Source: a bacterium (GTDB taxonomy: Bacteria; Actinomycetota; Acidimicrobiia; Spongiisociales; JAENVV01). Taken from it: DNA of 64,000 nt. Below, one piece after another: positions 51,894 to 60,026 of the stretch. The translations under genes and the position numbers were made by a program. Where the stretch lies: assembly GCA_024641305.1 (NCBI GenBank), contig JAHEDI010000018.1, positions 1 through 64,000 on the forward strand, given 5' to 3'. The notes beneath the pieces are model-generated. The model worked only from the letters and a program-made list of their open reading frames with translations, ran no database searches and was not told the DNA's origin. Within the stretch, counting starts at the first letter, position 1; every line of letters begins with the position of its first letter.

Positions 51894-52830
51894 TCGAGGC
51901 GCCCCGACCGGAGATGTAGCGGCGGAGTACCGTCAGATCCGAACCGATGTCGGATCCATCTCCGGGCTTCATCGACTCATCACTGTGCGTGGACCTGACG
52001 CCGTCTCCTTTCTCCAGGGGTTGGTCAGCCAGGACCTGCTGTCAATGAGTGTGGGGCAGGTCGAGCGATCGTTCTTCCTTCAACCGTCTGGCAAGTTGGC
52101 TGCGTTGCTCTGGGTTGGGGTAGGCACCGAGGAAGTGGTTCTCTTTTGTGATGCAGACGTGGCGGCTGATACGGCCGGTGCATTGGCCCGATATCGCATC
52201 CGTGTCAAAGCGGAGATCGATCTTGATGAACGGCCGGTTATGGAGTTGTGGGGGCCGTCAGCCTTTGAGGTAGCGGCAACCGAGCCAGGACATTGGCATC
52301 GCAACGACCAGGCGGTCTCATTGGCCGCCGCGATGGCGGGAATGCCAAGAGCCTTTCTGGTTGGCGTCGACGTCGATGTACCGCGCCTCGGGACCAGCGC
52401 CACCACGGCGATCCGGGTCGAAGCCGGAGAGCCGGTGATGGAAGTCGATGTCGACCACTCGACAATCCCCCAAGAGTGTGGGTTCATACCCGAGTCCGTG
52501 TCCTTTACCAAAGGCTGCTATCTCGGCCAGGAACTCGTTGCTCGGATCGATACAAGAGGACACGTCAACCGAAGGCTTATGGGCGTCACGATCCAGGAAA
52601 ATACCGTGCCGCCGGCAGGAGCAGAGATACTCCTCGAGACCAAGCTGGTGGGTAGGTTCACGTCGCCTACTGAGTCCCTTGCGTTGCGGGCTCCTATCGG
52701 CTTGAGTCTCATCCGGCGCGAGCTCGGTGATGGAGATCCTGTCATCGTGCAGTGGTGGTTCGATGGCGAATTGAAAACCGTCAAAGCGACGGTCCGCGAT
52801 TTGCCGTTGGATGACTTTACAAACCCCTAA
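51886..52830 (+). CDS. ygfZ: YgfZ/GcvT-like folate-binding protein
   Basis: YgfZ (IBA57-type) helps maintain certain iron-sulfur enzymes in a folate-dependent way. The 314-residue protein has the GcvT-like fold and the signature KGCYLGQE with C211, followed by LVARIDTRGHVNRRL. HRLITVRGPDAVSFLQGLVSQD near the N-terminus is also typical. GTG 51886 overlaps the trpE stop by 8 bp, so the two are coupled; the functional link between tryptophan synthesis and this protein is not obvious. Confidence 0.9.
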   Translation: MADRGAPTGDVAAEYRQIRTDVGSISGLHRLITVRGPDAVSFLQGLVSQDLLSMSVGQVERSFFLQPSGKLAALLWVGVGTEEVVLFCDADVAADTAGALARYRIRVKAEIDLDERPVMELWGPSAFEVAATEPGHWHRNDQAVSLAAAMAGMPRAFLVGVDVDVPRLGTSATTAIRVEAGEPVMEVDVDHSTIPQECGFIPESVSFTKGCYLGQELVARIDTRGHVNRRLMGVTIQENTVPPAGAEILLETKLVGRFTSPTESLALRAPIGLSLIRRELGDGDPVIVQWWFDGELKTVKATVRDLPLDDFTNP

Positions 52831-52864
52831 CACTGTCCAAACATGACCGACGGGATGGGTGTCG

Positions 52865-52870
52865 TAGTCT
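52865..52870 (+). promoter_or_regulatory. Putative promoter with -10 TAGTCT, leaderless response regulator start
   Basis: TAGTCT is followed by 7 nt and ATG 52878. ATGACC (52843-52848), 16 nt upstream, is a possible -35 element. Confidence 0.5.
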
Positions 52871-52877
52871 GAGCCGC

Positions 52878-53549
52878 ATGCAAGACACTGTGCTACTCGT
52901 TGAAGATGACGAAGCGATAGCCGAAATGCTCGCGCAAGTATTCGAGAAGTCTGGCTACCGATTCCGTCAGTGTGGATCGGGCGAAGAGGCAGTCATCCGG
53001 GTCAAGACCCGGCCCCCTTCTGTTGTTTTGTTGGACATTGGTTTGCCTGGCATCGACGGATTGGAGACCTGTCGACAGATCCGGCAGATCTCGCAAGTGC
53101 CCATCATCATGTTGACGGCCCGTGATACCGAGGTCGATAAAGTGGTCGGGCTTGAGATTGGCGCAGACGACTATGTGACGAAACCGTTCTCTCCGAGAGA
53201 ATTGGTGGCACGCGTCAAAGCCGTACTCCGTAGATCTAACGACGTGGTGGATGCTCCTTTGATCGTCGAGGTTGGGGGATGGGTAATCGACTCTGGTCGA
53301 CATCATGTCCGCAATGGTGACGGTGAACCCATCACTCCGACGGCCAAAGAGTTTGACCTGTTGCGCTATCTGGCAGAGAACGCGGGATTGGTGCTATCCC
53401 GCTCTCAGCTTCTCGAGGCCGTCTGGGGCTACGACTACTTCGGGGAAACCCGCACGGTGGATGTTCACATCCGACAGTTGCGCAAGAAGCTCGACGGGAT
53501 TCCGATCGAGACGATCTGGGGGGTCGGCTATCGGATGAGTGACACTTGA
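52878..53549 (+). CDS. OmpR/PhoB-family response regulator
   Basis: The 223-residue protein has a receiver domain with acidic pocket E9-D10-D11, phosphoacceptor D53 in LLDIGLPGIDG, T80 and K102 in TKPF. The C-terminal winged-helix domain (AKEFDLLRYLAENAGLVLSR, then RTVDVHIRQLRKKL) is of the OmpR/PhoB type. The kinase gene follows and overlaps by 4 nt (TTGA). The pair sits between trpE-ygfZ and trpC, but nothing in the sequence ties it to tryptophan control. Confidence 0.93.
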   Translation: MQDTVLLVEDDEAIAEMLAQVFEKSGYRFRQCGSGEEAVIRVKTRPPSVVLLDIGLPGIDGLETCRQIRQISQVPIIMLTARDTEVDKVVGLEIGADDYVTKPFSPRELVARVKAVLRRSNDVVDAPLIVEVGGWVIDSGRHHVRNGDGEPITPTAKEFDLLRYLAENAGLVLSRSQLLEAVWGYDYFGETRTVDVHIRQLRKKLDGIPIETIWGVGYRMSDT

Positions 53550-54940
53550 GGCAGCGAATCTTTTGGGCGATTTTGGGGGTGGTCGCCGTGGTGCTGTTTT
53601 TGGCCGGGGTGACCACGTCCGTGGTTGGTCGGTCAGCCAGCCGGGAACGGATCTTCAACCAACTGGAAACCACTACGCAAGTTGCGGCGTCAGGGGTTGG
53701 TGATCGACCGCTCGCCCGGGCTGCCCTGCGTGCCGACGACGAGGAAGCCGCCAGAATCATCCTCAATCGTGCGGATCGGAGCCAACAGCTCGATGATGGG
53801 ACTTCGGTGGTGTTCGGGCTATTGACGACAGAGTTTTTTGCCGTGGCCGATATCGCAAGCGACCTTGAGATGGACGTCGAGGCCCTTCGAGACGATCAGG
53901 TCCTCCATCTCGATCAGCGGATCGGCGTTGACCAGGTCATTGCCGTGGTCCGGCCGGTTGCCGTGGACGATTCGGGCGACCGGGTCCTGGTCATTGCGCT
54001 CAGACCGCTGGATCGGATTCGCCTTCGGTCGATCCTTCGGGACCTGGCGCTGCCGTTGCTGGTAGCTGCCGTTATTGCGGCCATCGGGGCCAGGATCGTG
54101 TCCGGGTCCATCGTCAAGCGTCTCGACGGTCTTCGGGATGCAACTCGTCGGCTCGGCTCGGGAGATTGGTCCGCCAGGGCCGATGTCGAGGGATCGGACG
54201 AAGTGGCGGAAGTGGCCGCAACCTTCAATAGCCTTGCGGCCTTCCTCGAGGACACTTCTGAGCGGGAACGTTCCTTTCTCATGAGCGTTTCGCACGACCT
54301 GAGGACTCCACTCACCACGGTGGCCGGCTACGCAGAATTACTGGCCCACCACGAGGATCCGGAGACGAGTCGGATCGGCAGGGTGCTCGACCGTGAAACG
54401 CGACGGTTGAAGCGTCTCGTCGAAGATGTCATGTTGCTCGCCCAACTTGAGGCCAGGCAGTTTTCTGTTCGGGTTGAGCCAGTCGATATGCAAGCTCACA
54501 TTCGTGAGGTGGTCGCCGGGTTTGGCGGGAGGGCGCAGGAAGCTCACATCGACCTGAGGGCTTGGCTGGGTGAGACCGGGCCGCTTTCAACCGATCCGGA
54601 TCGGGTTGGCCAGATTGTCACCAACCTGCTTGACAACGCCATTCGCCATACGCCCGAACGCGGAACGGTCGACATTGCGCTCGAACGCCAGGACTCGGGG
54701 GTTCTCATCACCGTCAAAGATTCGGGTCCGGGCGTCGACCCCGACGAGATTGGCCAACTATTCGAACGGTTCTACGTTGGGCGGCGCCATGATCGGCCGG
54801 AAGGTTCCGGACTCGGCTTGTCGATCGTGCGTCAACTCGTTGCCATGCTCGGGGGAAGCGTGCGGGGCAGTTTGCCGGCAGGTGGAGGCCTAGAGGTGGA
54901 GGTTCGGCTGGAGGATCTGCGGCTTGACACGTTGGCGTAG
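53546..54940 (+). CDS. Sensor histidine kinase
   Basis: The 464-residue kinase has an N-terminal membrane helix (about 5-27), an extracytoplasmic sensor region of about 135 residues without a named domain, and a second helix (about 165-187). HAMP, HisKA and HATPase domains follow. The phosphorylated histidine is H250 in SVSHDLRTPLTT. The ATP-binding boxes are NLLDNAIRHTP (N), DSGPGVDPDE (G1) and GSGLGLSIV (G2). The start is TTG 53546, overlapping the regulator stop. The signal sensed is unknown. Confidence 0.93.
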   Translation: MRQRIFWAILGVVAVVLFLAGVTTSVVGRSASRERIFNQLETTTQVAASGVGDRPLARAALRADDEEAARIILNRADRSQQLDDGTSVVFGLLTTEFFAVADIASDLEMDVEALRDDQVLHLDQRIGVDQVIAVVRPVAVDDSGDRVLVIALRPLDRIRLRSILRDLALPLLVAAVIAAIGARIVSGSIVKRLDGLRDATRRLGSGDWSARADVEGSDEVAEVAATFNSLAAFLEDTSERERSFLMSVSHDLRTPLTTVAGYAELLAHHEDPETSRIGRVLDRETRRLKRLVEDVMLLAQLEARQFSVRVEPVDMQAHIREVVAGFGGRAQEAHIDLRAWLGETGPLSTDPDRVGQIVTNLLDNAIRHTPERGTVDIALERQDSGVLITVKDSGPGVDPDEIGQLFERFYVGRRHDRPEGSGLGLSIVRQLVAMLGGSVRGSLPAGGGLEVEVRLEDLRLDTLA

Positions 54941-54953
54941 CCTGGTGAGGGCG

Positions 54954-54959
54954 TACCAT
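54954..54959 (+). promoter_or_regulatory. Putative promoter with -10 TACCAT, leaderless trpC start
   Basis: TACCAT is followed by 8 nt and ATG 54968. TTGGCG (54932-54937) lies 16 nt upstream as a possible -35. trpC-trpF-trpB-trpA may therefore form their own transcription unit. Confidence 0.5.
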
Positions 54960-54967
54960 AGGCCGTC

Positions 54968-55729
54968 ATGCTTGCCGAGATCGTGAAGAAAACCATTGCG
55001 GATCTACCCGAACTGCGTCTACGCCAGGCGGAGCTGATCGACGCTGCCGAGTCCGCAAGTGCTTCGGCTGGCTTTGAGAAGTCCCTGCGTGCCCCTGGAT
55101 TGGGCGTGATCGCTGAAGTGAAGCGAAGGTCACCATCTCGAGGCACCATCGACGCTGATCTCGATCCAGTAGCGCAAGCCAGGGAGTATGAAGCGGGGGG
55201 AGCGGCTGCTATTTCGGTCCTAACCGAACCGCACTACTTCTCGGGTTCTCCCGAGGATCTGGTCATGGTCAAGAACCATACGAAAGTCCCCGTTCTCAGG
55301 AAAGACTTCATTGTCGACCCGATCCAGGTGGTGCATGCCAAAGCCATGGGTGCCGATGCCATCTTGTTGATTGTGGCCTGTCTGTCAGACACCGACCTTG
55401 CCCGACTTTTGGCCGATGCCCACACTTGGGGACTCGATGCGTTGGTGGAAGCTCATACGAGTGATGAGGCTCGCCGGGCGATGGATTGTGGTGCTCGGAT
55501 TGTCGGGGTCAACAACCGGGATCTCGCCACGTTTGATGTCGATCTGGCTACCGCCGAGTCGATCGCCGCCGAATTGCCAGATGGGATTGCCCGGGTGGCG
55601 GAGTCGGGCATCTGGACCGTCGCAGATGCCCATCGGATGCGTGACGCCGGCTTCGACGCCGTACTGGTAGGTGAGGCTCTCGTCCGATCGAGTGATCCAG
55701 CTGTTTTGATCAGGCAGTTTCGAACGTGA
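54968..55729 (+). CDS. trpC: Indole-3-glycerol phosphate synthase
   Basis: TrpC closes the indole ring from carboxyphenylamino-deoxyribulose phosphate. The 253-residue TIM barrel has IAEVKRRSPSRG with the catalytic lysine, ISVLTEPHYFSGS, VLRKDFIVDPIQV, DALVEAHTSDEA, GVNNRDLATFDVD and AESGIW. The length is typical of a monofunctional enzyme. trpF begins in its last codons (GTGA overlap). Confidence 0.95.
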   Translation: MLAEIVKKTIADLPELRLRQAELIDAAESASASAGFEKSLRAPGLGVIAEVKRRSPSRGTIDADLDPVAQAREYEAGGAAAISVLTEPHYFSGSPEDLVMVKNHTKVPVLRKDFIVDPIQVVHAKAMGADAILLIVACLSDTDLARLLADAHTWGLDALVEAHTSDEARRAMDCGARIVGVNNRDLATFDVDLATAESIAAELPDGIARVAESGIWTVADAHRMRDAGFDAVLVGEALVRSSDPAVLIRQFRT

Positions 55730-56334
55730 CCACCTGGGTGAAGGTATGTGGGCTTCGAACGGTCGAAGATGTGGAAGTGGCGGTTGAGTCGGGAGCCGAC
55801 GCGGTTGGCCTGATGCTTGCCGAATCACCCCGCCGCATCTCGATCGACCAGGCAACGGATCTGGCCCGAGCCGCCGGGACCGTGGATTCGGTCCTCGTGA
55901 TCGCCGACCTGGAGATTCAGGAGGCTCAAGAGGTGGTCGAACGAACCGGGGCAAGCGGGGTGCAACCGTACGGGGCTCACGCCGGGAGCATCGCACGCTG
56001 GGGCATTGAACAGGGCCTCCTGGTGCTTCATCCGATCGCGGTCGGTGCCGAGTCGATTGGCGCCGTTCGTGTGGAAACCGGAGCGATCCCGTTGTTGGAC
56101 ACAGCCTCACCACTCCGGCGGGGCGGTGGAGGCCGGACGTTCGACTGGAACCTGACCAGGGATTATCCGATTCCGTTCGTCCTGGCCGGGGGACTGAACC
56201 CCGAAAACATTCGTCGGGCCGTACAAGAGACGGAAGCGTGGGGGGTCGACGCTTCATCAGGTTTAGAATCGTCGCTCGGCACGAAGGATCATCAGAAGAT
56301 CCGAGCATTTATCGAAGGAGCCAAGCGCCCATGA
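55726..56334 (+). CDS. trpF: Phosphoribosylanthranilate isomerase
   Basis: TrpF isomerises phosphoribosylanthranilate. The 202-residue barrel has [13 protein letters not shown] with the catalytic cysteine, ESPRRIS, a catalytic aspartate in TFDWNL, the phosphate-binding [10 protein letters not shown] and [15 protein letters not shown]. All expected residues are present. Many actinobacteria (Streptomyces, Mycobacterium) lack trpF and use PriA for both His and Trp pathways, so a dedicated trpF is informative for lineage. The GTG start overlaps trpC, and its stop overlaps trpB. Confidence 0.93.
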   Translation: MTTWVKVCGLRTVEDVEVAVESGADAVGLMLAESPRRISIDQATDLARAAGTVDSVLVIADLEIQEAQEVVERTGASGVQPYGAHAGSIARWGIEQGLLVLHPIAVGAESIGAVRVETGAIPLLDTASPLRRGGGGRTFDWNLTRDYPIPFVLAGGLNPENIRRAVQETEAWGVDASSGLESSLGTKDHQKIRAFIEGAKRP

Positions 56335-57506
56335 AGCTTGATCGGCCCGATGACCGCGGACGGTTCGGGGACTATGGAGGTCGCTTTGCACCCGAGACTC
56401 TCATGCCGGCCCTTGACGAACTCGAGCGGGCCTTCGAAAAAGCCTGGTCTGACCCGGCCTTTGTGCAGCGATATCACGATCTATTGACGAGCTACGTCGG
56501 TAGGCCAACACCTCAACACATTGCCGGGCGACTGTCGGAGCAACTGGGGGTGACAGTCATACTCAAACGAGAGGATCTCGCCCACACCGGTGCGCACAAG
56601 ATCAACAATGCGATGGGACAGGGCCTACTCGTTGGTGAAATGGGTAAGCGACGACTGATCGCTGAGACAGGCGCCGGTCAACATGGAGTGGCAACCGCCA
56701 CAGCTGCTGCCTACTTCGGGCTGGAGTGTGCGATTTACATGGGTGAGAAGGACATCGAGCGGCAGCGACTGAATGTGTACCGGATGCGTCTGCTCGGTGC
56801 CGAGGTAATTCCGGTCACCAGCGGTGCTGGTACCCTCAAAGATGCCACCAACGAGGCGATGCGGGAATGGGTTCGGAGTGTTGAATATACCCACTACACC
56901 ATCGGTTCCGTGGTTGGACCTCATCCGTTCCCGTGGATCGTCCGGGAGTTCCAGAAGGTTATTGGAGAAGAATCCATCGTCCAGCTCGGCGGAACGCTCC
57001 CGGACGTGGTGGTGGCCTGCGTTGGCGGAGGGTCAAACGCGGCAGGGATGTTCTATCCGTACCTCGACCTCGGCATCGACCTCGTCGGCGTCGAAGCGGG
57101 TGGGCTTGGTATCGAGACTGGCAAGCATGGCGCCTCCATCGGTGCAGGAAGCCCGGGAGTTCTGCACGGGTCCCGTACATACATGCTCCAGGATGCCGAC
57201 GGTCAGGTCATTGAGGCGCATTCGGTTTCGGCTGGCCTCGATTACCCGGGAGTAGGTCCGGAACACTCCTACTTTGCCGATCAGGGAATGGCCAGGTACG
57301 AGTCCGTTACGGACGCCGAGGCGCTCGACGCCGTAGACCTTCTGGCGAGGACTGAGGGCATCATTCCGGCGATCGAGTCAGCTCACGCAATTGCTTGGGT
57401 AGCCAGAGAGCGAGCTTCTCTGGCAGGGAAAACCGTCCTGGTGAATCTGTCTGGCCGCGGTGACAAAGATGTCGAACAAATCGCCCAAATTCGAGGTCTC
57501 CTCTGA
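56331..57506 (+). CDS. trpB: Tryptophan synthase beta subunit
   Basis: TrpB joins indole and serine with pyridoxal phosphate. The 391-residue protein has [19 protein letters not shown] at the start, the PLP lysine K90 in [31 protein letters not shown], the phosphate-binding [10 protein letters not shown] and [13 protein letters not shown]. It is the TrpB1 type that pairs with TrpA. ATG 56331 overlaps the trpF stop (ATGA), and trpA follows with a 1-nt overlap. Confidence 0.96.
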   Translation: MKLDRPDDRGRFGDYGGRFAPETLMPALDELERAFEKAWSDPAFVQRYHDLLTSYVGRPTPQHIAGRLSEQLGVTVILKREDLAHTGAHKINNAMGQGLLVGEMGKRRLIAETGAGQHGVATATAAAYFGLECAIYMGEKDIERQRLNVYRMRLLGAEVIPVTSGAGTLKDATNEAMREWVRSVEYTHYTIGSVVGPHPFPWIVREFQKVIGEESIVQLGGTLPDVVVACVGGGSNAAGMFYPYLDLGIDLVGVEAGGLGIETGKHGASIGAGSPGVLHGSRTYMLQDADGQVIEAHSVSAGLDYPGVGPEHSYFADQGMARYESVTDAEALDAVDLLARTEGIIPAIESAHAIAWVARERASLAGKTVLVNLSGRGDKDVEQIAQIRGLL

Positions 57507-58300
57507 TGAGCGCCGATCGATTGCGCGAACTTTTCGCAACCGTCCGGGCTGAAGGCCGGACCGCATTCTTGCCATTCATGACGGCCGGGCTTCCGGATCC
57601 GGAGTTGTCGCCTTCCGTATTTAGAGCCATCGAGGGCGCTGACGCCTTCGAAGTTGGTATCCCATATTCCGACCCGCTCATGGATGGTCCGACCATTCAG
57701 GCTGCCGGCCAGACGGCTCTGAAAGCCGGCACGACGTTGGACCGGGGGCTGGCTATTGCGGGTGGCGTTGCCGAAACTACGGGCAAACCGGTCATCATCA
57801 TGACCTATGCCAATGTGATATTTCAGGTAGGATCCGAGCGGTTCGCCGCGAAGGCGGCTGACGTCGGTGCCAGCGCCGTGATCGTTGCTGACCTGCCTAT
57901 TGACGAGGCCGGCCCGATACAGGCCGCGGTCGAAGCCGTTGGTTTGGGGATGGTTCTGTTCGTTGCCCCGACCACCGATGAGCGAAGAGTGGCCCAAATC
58001 GTTGCGGCGGACCCGGTGTTTGTTTATGGCGTGGCCGAACTCGGCGTCACCGGTGAGAGAAAGGAATCCGGGGGGCATGCTGCCCGACTGTCTGAACGGG
58101 TCAGGGCACTCAGTAAGGTTCCCCTGGTCATGGGAGTCGGGATTTCGACTCCCGAACAAGCCAGCGCCATGCGTCCTCTGGCTGATGGGGTGATTGTTGG
58201 ATCGGCGCTCGTGCGGGCAGTCCTTGACGCCCCCGACACCGATACGGCCTTGCGCGACCTTGCCTTGATCTCTCGAAGGATTGCCGACGCGCTGCGATGA
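57506..58300 (+). CDS. trpA: Tryptophan synthase alpha subunit
   Basis: TrpA releases indole from indole-3-glycerol phosphate and channels it to TrpB. The 264-residue barrel has FLPFMTAGLPDPE, the catalytic glutamate and aspartate in DAFEVGIPYSDPLMDGP, MTYANVIF, ADLPIDEAGP, FVAPTTDERR, VMGVGISTPEQA and DGVIVGSALV. ATG 57506 shares one base with the trpB TGA (TGATG). The GT87-type gene overlaps its stop by 4 nt. Confidence 0.95.
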   Translation: MSADRLRELFATVRAEGRTAFLPFMTAGLPDPELSPSVFRAIEGADAFEVGIPYSDPLMDGPTIQAAGQTALKAGTTLDRGLAIAGGVAETTGKPVIIMTYANVIFQVGSERFAAKAADVGASAVIVADLPIDEAGPIQAAVEAVGLGMVLFVAPTTDERRVAQIVAADPVFVYGVAELGVTGERKESGGHAARLSERVRALSKVPLVMGVGISTPEQASAMRPLADGVIVGSALVRAVLDAPDTDTALRDLALISRRIADALR

Positions 58301-59421
58301 CAGCCAAACGGGCCGGCCTGATAGCCATTGTTTCCGTTTCGTTGTACATGCTCTTTCTTGGCTCCATAGCCGGAACTGCCGTCACGCCCGCCCCTGACTT
58401 CCCGAATTACTACTACGCCGCCAGAAACCTGACACCCGGTTCGTCTGTCTACGCAGATTTCGCCGATCAAATGTTGGAGGAATTCGGCGTCGCGGATGTT
58501 AACTACTTCGCAGACCCTCCCGCGATGGCGGTGTTGGTCTACCCGCTTCGATACCTCTCATACGGAGCCGGCTTCTGGTTGCTGATCTCGCTCTCGACGC
58601 TCGGGATGGTCGTGACCGTTTGGGTGACGGGCTCCGAGTTGGGGTTGCGAAGATCATGGTTGGTGGTCCTCTCCGGCGTTTCGGTCTTAACGTCAAGTTT
58701 TCGCTTTCTCACATTTCGGAACCATATCGAAGTGATACTTGCTCTGCTGGCGGCACTCGGCTGGATCCGGCTTCGCCGTCGAGGTAGTCCGGGTGCTTAT
58801 TGGGGTGTCGCCGCGGCGCTCAAACTGTTCCCGGCGCTTTGGACGGTTGCTCAGATTCGAAATCGCAAGGCGATTATGGCAGGGGCGTTGAGCTTCATTA
58901 CGGTATCTGGCGTAACCGTCTGGGTGGTTGGTATGTCCGACGTGACGACGTTTGTTCGCGATGTCGTACCTCTGTCGCGCCAGTGGTATGAAGCAACGGG
59001 TAACTATTCCTTGATGTCGCTCGGTTCGGTCGTCGGAGGACTCGGGTTTGGCTGGGCCCTTTCCATACTCGGGCTCGTCGGTTTCGGATGGACGATATCT
59101 CGGCTCGGCGATCACCCGGATGCCCTCTATGTGTCGGGGGTTGCCTGGTCGTTGCTGCTGTCACCGTTGAGCTGGCTGAACTACCTGGTAGTCGTGATTT
59201 CTCCGCTGATGGTTGCGGTTCCGAACGTCAACTGGTCGGTTCGGCGACAGCTCTATCCAGGGGTCGCCATGCTGGCAGGCCTACTCGCATTGCGGCCAGT
59301 TGTAACCCTGAACAGCTACTGGTTGAACGTTGGTTTGTCTCGAATCCCTACGCTGAGCCTGCTACTTCTGGCGATCTGGGCGCCACTGCTCATGGTTCGC
59401 CGTCTTGGGGTCGAAACGTAA
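58297..59421 (+). CDS. GT87/DUF2029-type polyprenol-phosphate-mannose-dependent membrane glycosyltransferase
   Basis: The 374-residue integral membrane protein has about ten helices. The first extracytoplasmic loop carries PDFPNYYYAARNL with an aspartate in the position typical of the GT-C fold, and AALKLFPALWTVA matches the family's K-x-FP motif. GT87 proteins in actinobacteria transfer mannose or related sugars to cell-envelope glycolipids using a lipid-linked donor; the acceptor here is unknown. The ATG overlaps the trpA stop, so it is co-transcribed with the trp genes, perhaps incidentally. A long hairpin begins at its stop codon. Confidence 0.8.
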   Translation: MTAKRAGLIAIVSVSLYMLFLGSIAGTAVTPAPDFPNYYYAARNLTPGSSVYADFADQMLEEFGVADVNYFADPPAMAVLVYPLRYLSYGAGFWLLISLSTLGMVVTVWVTGSELGLRRSWLVVLSGVSVLTSSFRFLTFRNHIEVILALLAALGWIRLRRRGSPGAYWGVAAALKLFPALWTVAQIRNRKAIMAGALSFITVSGVTVWVVGMSDVTTFVRDVVPLSRQWYEATGNYSLMSLGSVVGGLGFGWALSILGLVGFGWTISRLGDHPDALYVSGVAWSLLLSPLSWLNYLVVVISPLMVAVPNVNWSVRRQLYPGVAMLAGLLALRPVVTLNSYWLNVGLSRIPTLSLLLLAIWAPLLMVRRLGVET

Positions 59422-59504
59422 CAACCACCTGCCAGGGATTCAAACCGTCTCAGAGGGATGGGGGAGTGGGGATGGCGAGACGATCGAATGCAGGTGGTCG
59501 TTAC
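59418..59504 (+). other. Extended imperfect hairpin with purine-rich loop
   Basis: The outer stem pairs GTAACAACCACCTGC (59418-59432) with 59490-59504, 14 of 15 positions matching. Inside are ATTC/GAAT (59438-59441 with 59486-59489) and CGTCTC/GAGACG (59446-59451 with 59477-59482). The 25-nt terminal loop is almost all purines with G-runs. It starts at the stop codon region of the GT87-type gene. It may be a structured 3' end, a processing site or a small RNA; no T-tract follows. Confidence 0.5.
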
Positions 59505-59506
59505 CT

Positions 59507-59534
59507 AACAATCATACCTGATCTGGTGATTGTT
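59507..59534. other. Second hairpin, AACAATCA / TGATTGTT
   Basis: A perfect 8-bp AT-rich inverted repeat with a 12-nt loop follows the large hairpin by 2 nt. It lies between the convergent GT87-type gene and tRNA-Leu, so it could end transcription from either side, though no T-run is present. Confidence 0.4.
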
Positions 59535-59598
59535 CACGGGGAACATTGATGACCGAACGGCCGGTCGCGAAACGAGCGGATCGGCCAAGAATCATGAG

Positions 59599-59682
59599 TA
59601 CCGGGAGCGGGACTTGAACCCGCACGTCTATACAGACAATGGATTTTGAGTCCATCGCGTCTACCAATTCCGCCATCCCGGC
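59599..59682 (-). tRNA. tRNA-Leu (anticodon CAA)
   Basis: The 84-nt minus-strand sequence folds into a class II tRNA. The acceptor stem is GCCGGGA with TCCCGGT (one G-U pair) and discriminator A. The D-loop is GCGGAATTGGTAGACGC, and the anticodon arm is ATGGA-CTCAAAA-TCCAT with anticodon CAA reading UUG. A long variable arm with GTCT/AGAC and a T arm GCGGG-TTCAAGT-CCCGC complete the fold. CCA is not encoded. It is a single gene, convergent with the GT87-type gene. Confidence 0.97.
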
Positions 59683-59725
59683 CAGATCCGACGGTATCCG
59701 CACATGCGGAGGTCGCTGGCTGAGA

Positions 59726-59731
59726 TAGTAT
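59726..59731 (+). promoter_or_regulatory. Putative -10 element TAGTAT, leaderless start
   Basis: TAGTAT is followed by 7 nt and GTG 59739. It lies close to the 5' end of the divergent tRNA gene. Confidence 0.5.
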
Positions 59732-59738
59732 CTTCGTC

Positions 59739-60017
59739 GTGCGCCGGGTTGAACGCAAGATCATGAAACTCAATGACCAAATCGCTCTGCTGCGCGAAGA
59801 TCTGAGGCTGCTTTCCGAGGAACTCAACTACCACCAGCACCTGGACGATGATGCGCAGAGGGACGCGGCATTTGGCGATGCCGAAGATCGAGCATTGGCA
59901 TACGAAACGAAGAATGACCGGCTCCGCTTCGAACGTCTGGTGCGAGAAGTAGGCGATTCGATCGCCAGCGCCGAGATTCGCCGCATCCGGTTACTGGATC
60001 GTCTCGGTGACCTATGA
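59739..60017 (+). CDS. Small charged coiled-coil protein
   Basis: The 92-residue product is very rich in charged residues and leucine with a heptad pattern (LNDQIALLREDLRLLSEELNY, then a second helix RLRFERLVREVGDSIASAE). It is probably an alpha-helical hairpin. No catalytic motif or family is recognised. The start is GTG 59739 next to TAGTAT; there is no Shine-Dalgarno sequence. polA starts 9 bp after its stop and may be co-transcribed or use its own -10 (TATGAT at 60013). Confidence 0.65.
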   Translation: MRRVERKIMKLNDQIALLREDLRLLSEELNYHQHLDDDAQRDAAFGDAEDRALAYETKNDRLRFERLVREVGDSIASAEIRRIRLLDRLGDL

Positions 60018-60018
60018 T
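60013..60018 (+). promoter_or_regulatory. Putative promoter with -10 TATGAT for polA
   Basis: TATGAT overlaps the end of the coiled-coil gene and is followed by 8 nt and ATG 60027. TTACTG (59991-59996) lies 16 nt upstream as a possible -35. Confidence 0.45.
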
Positions 60019-60026
60019 CCACAGCT

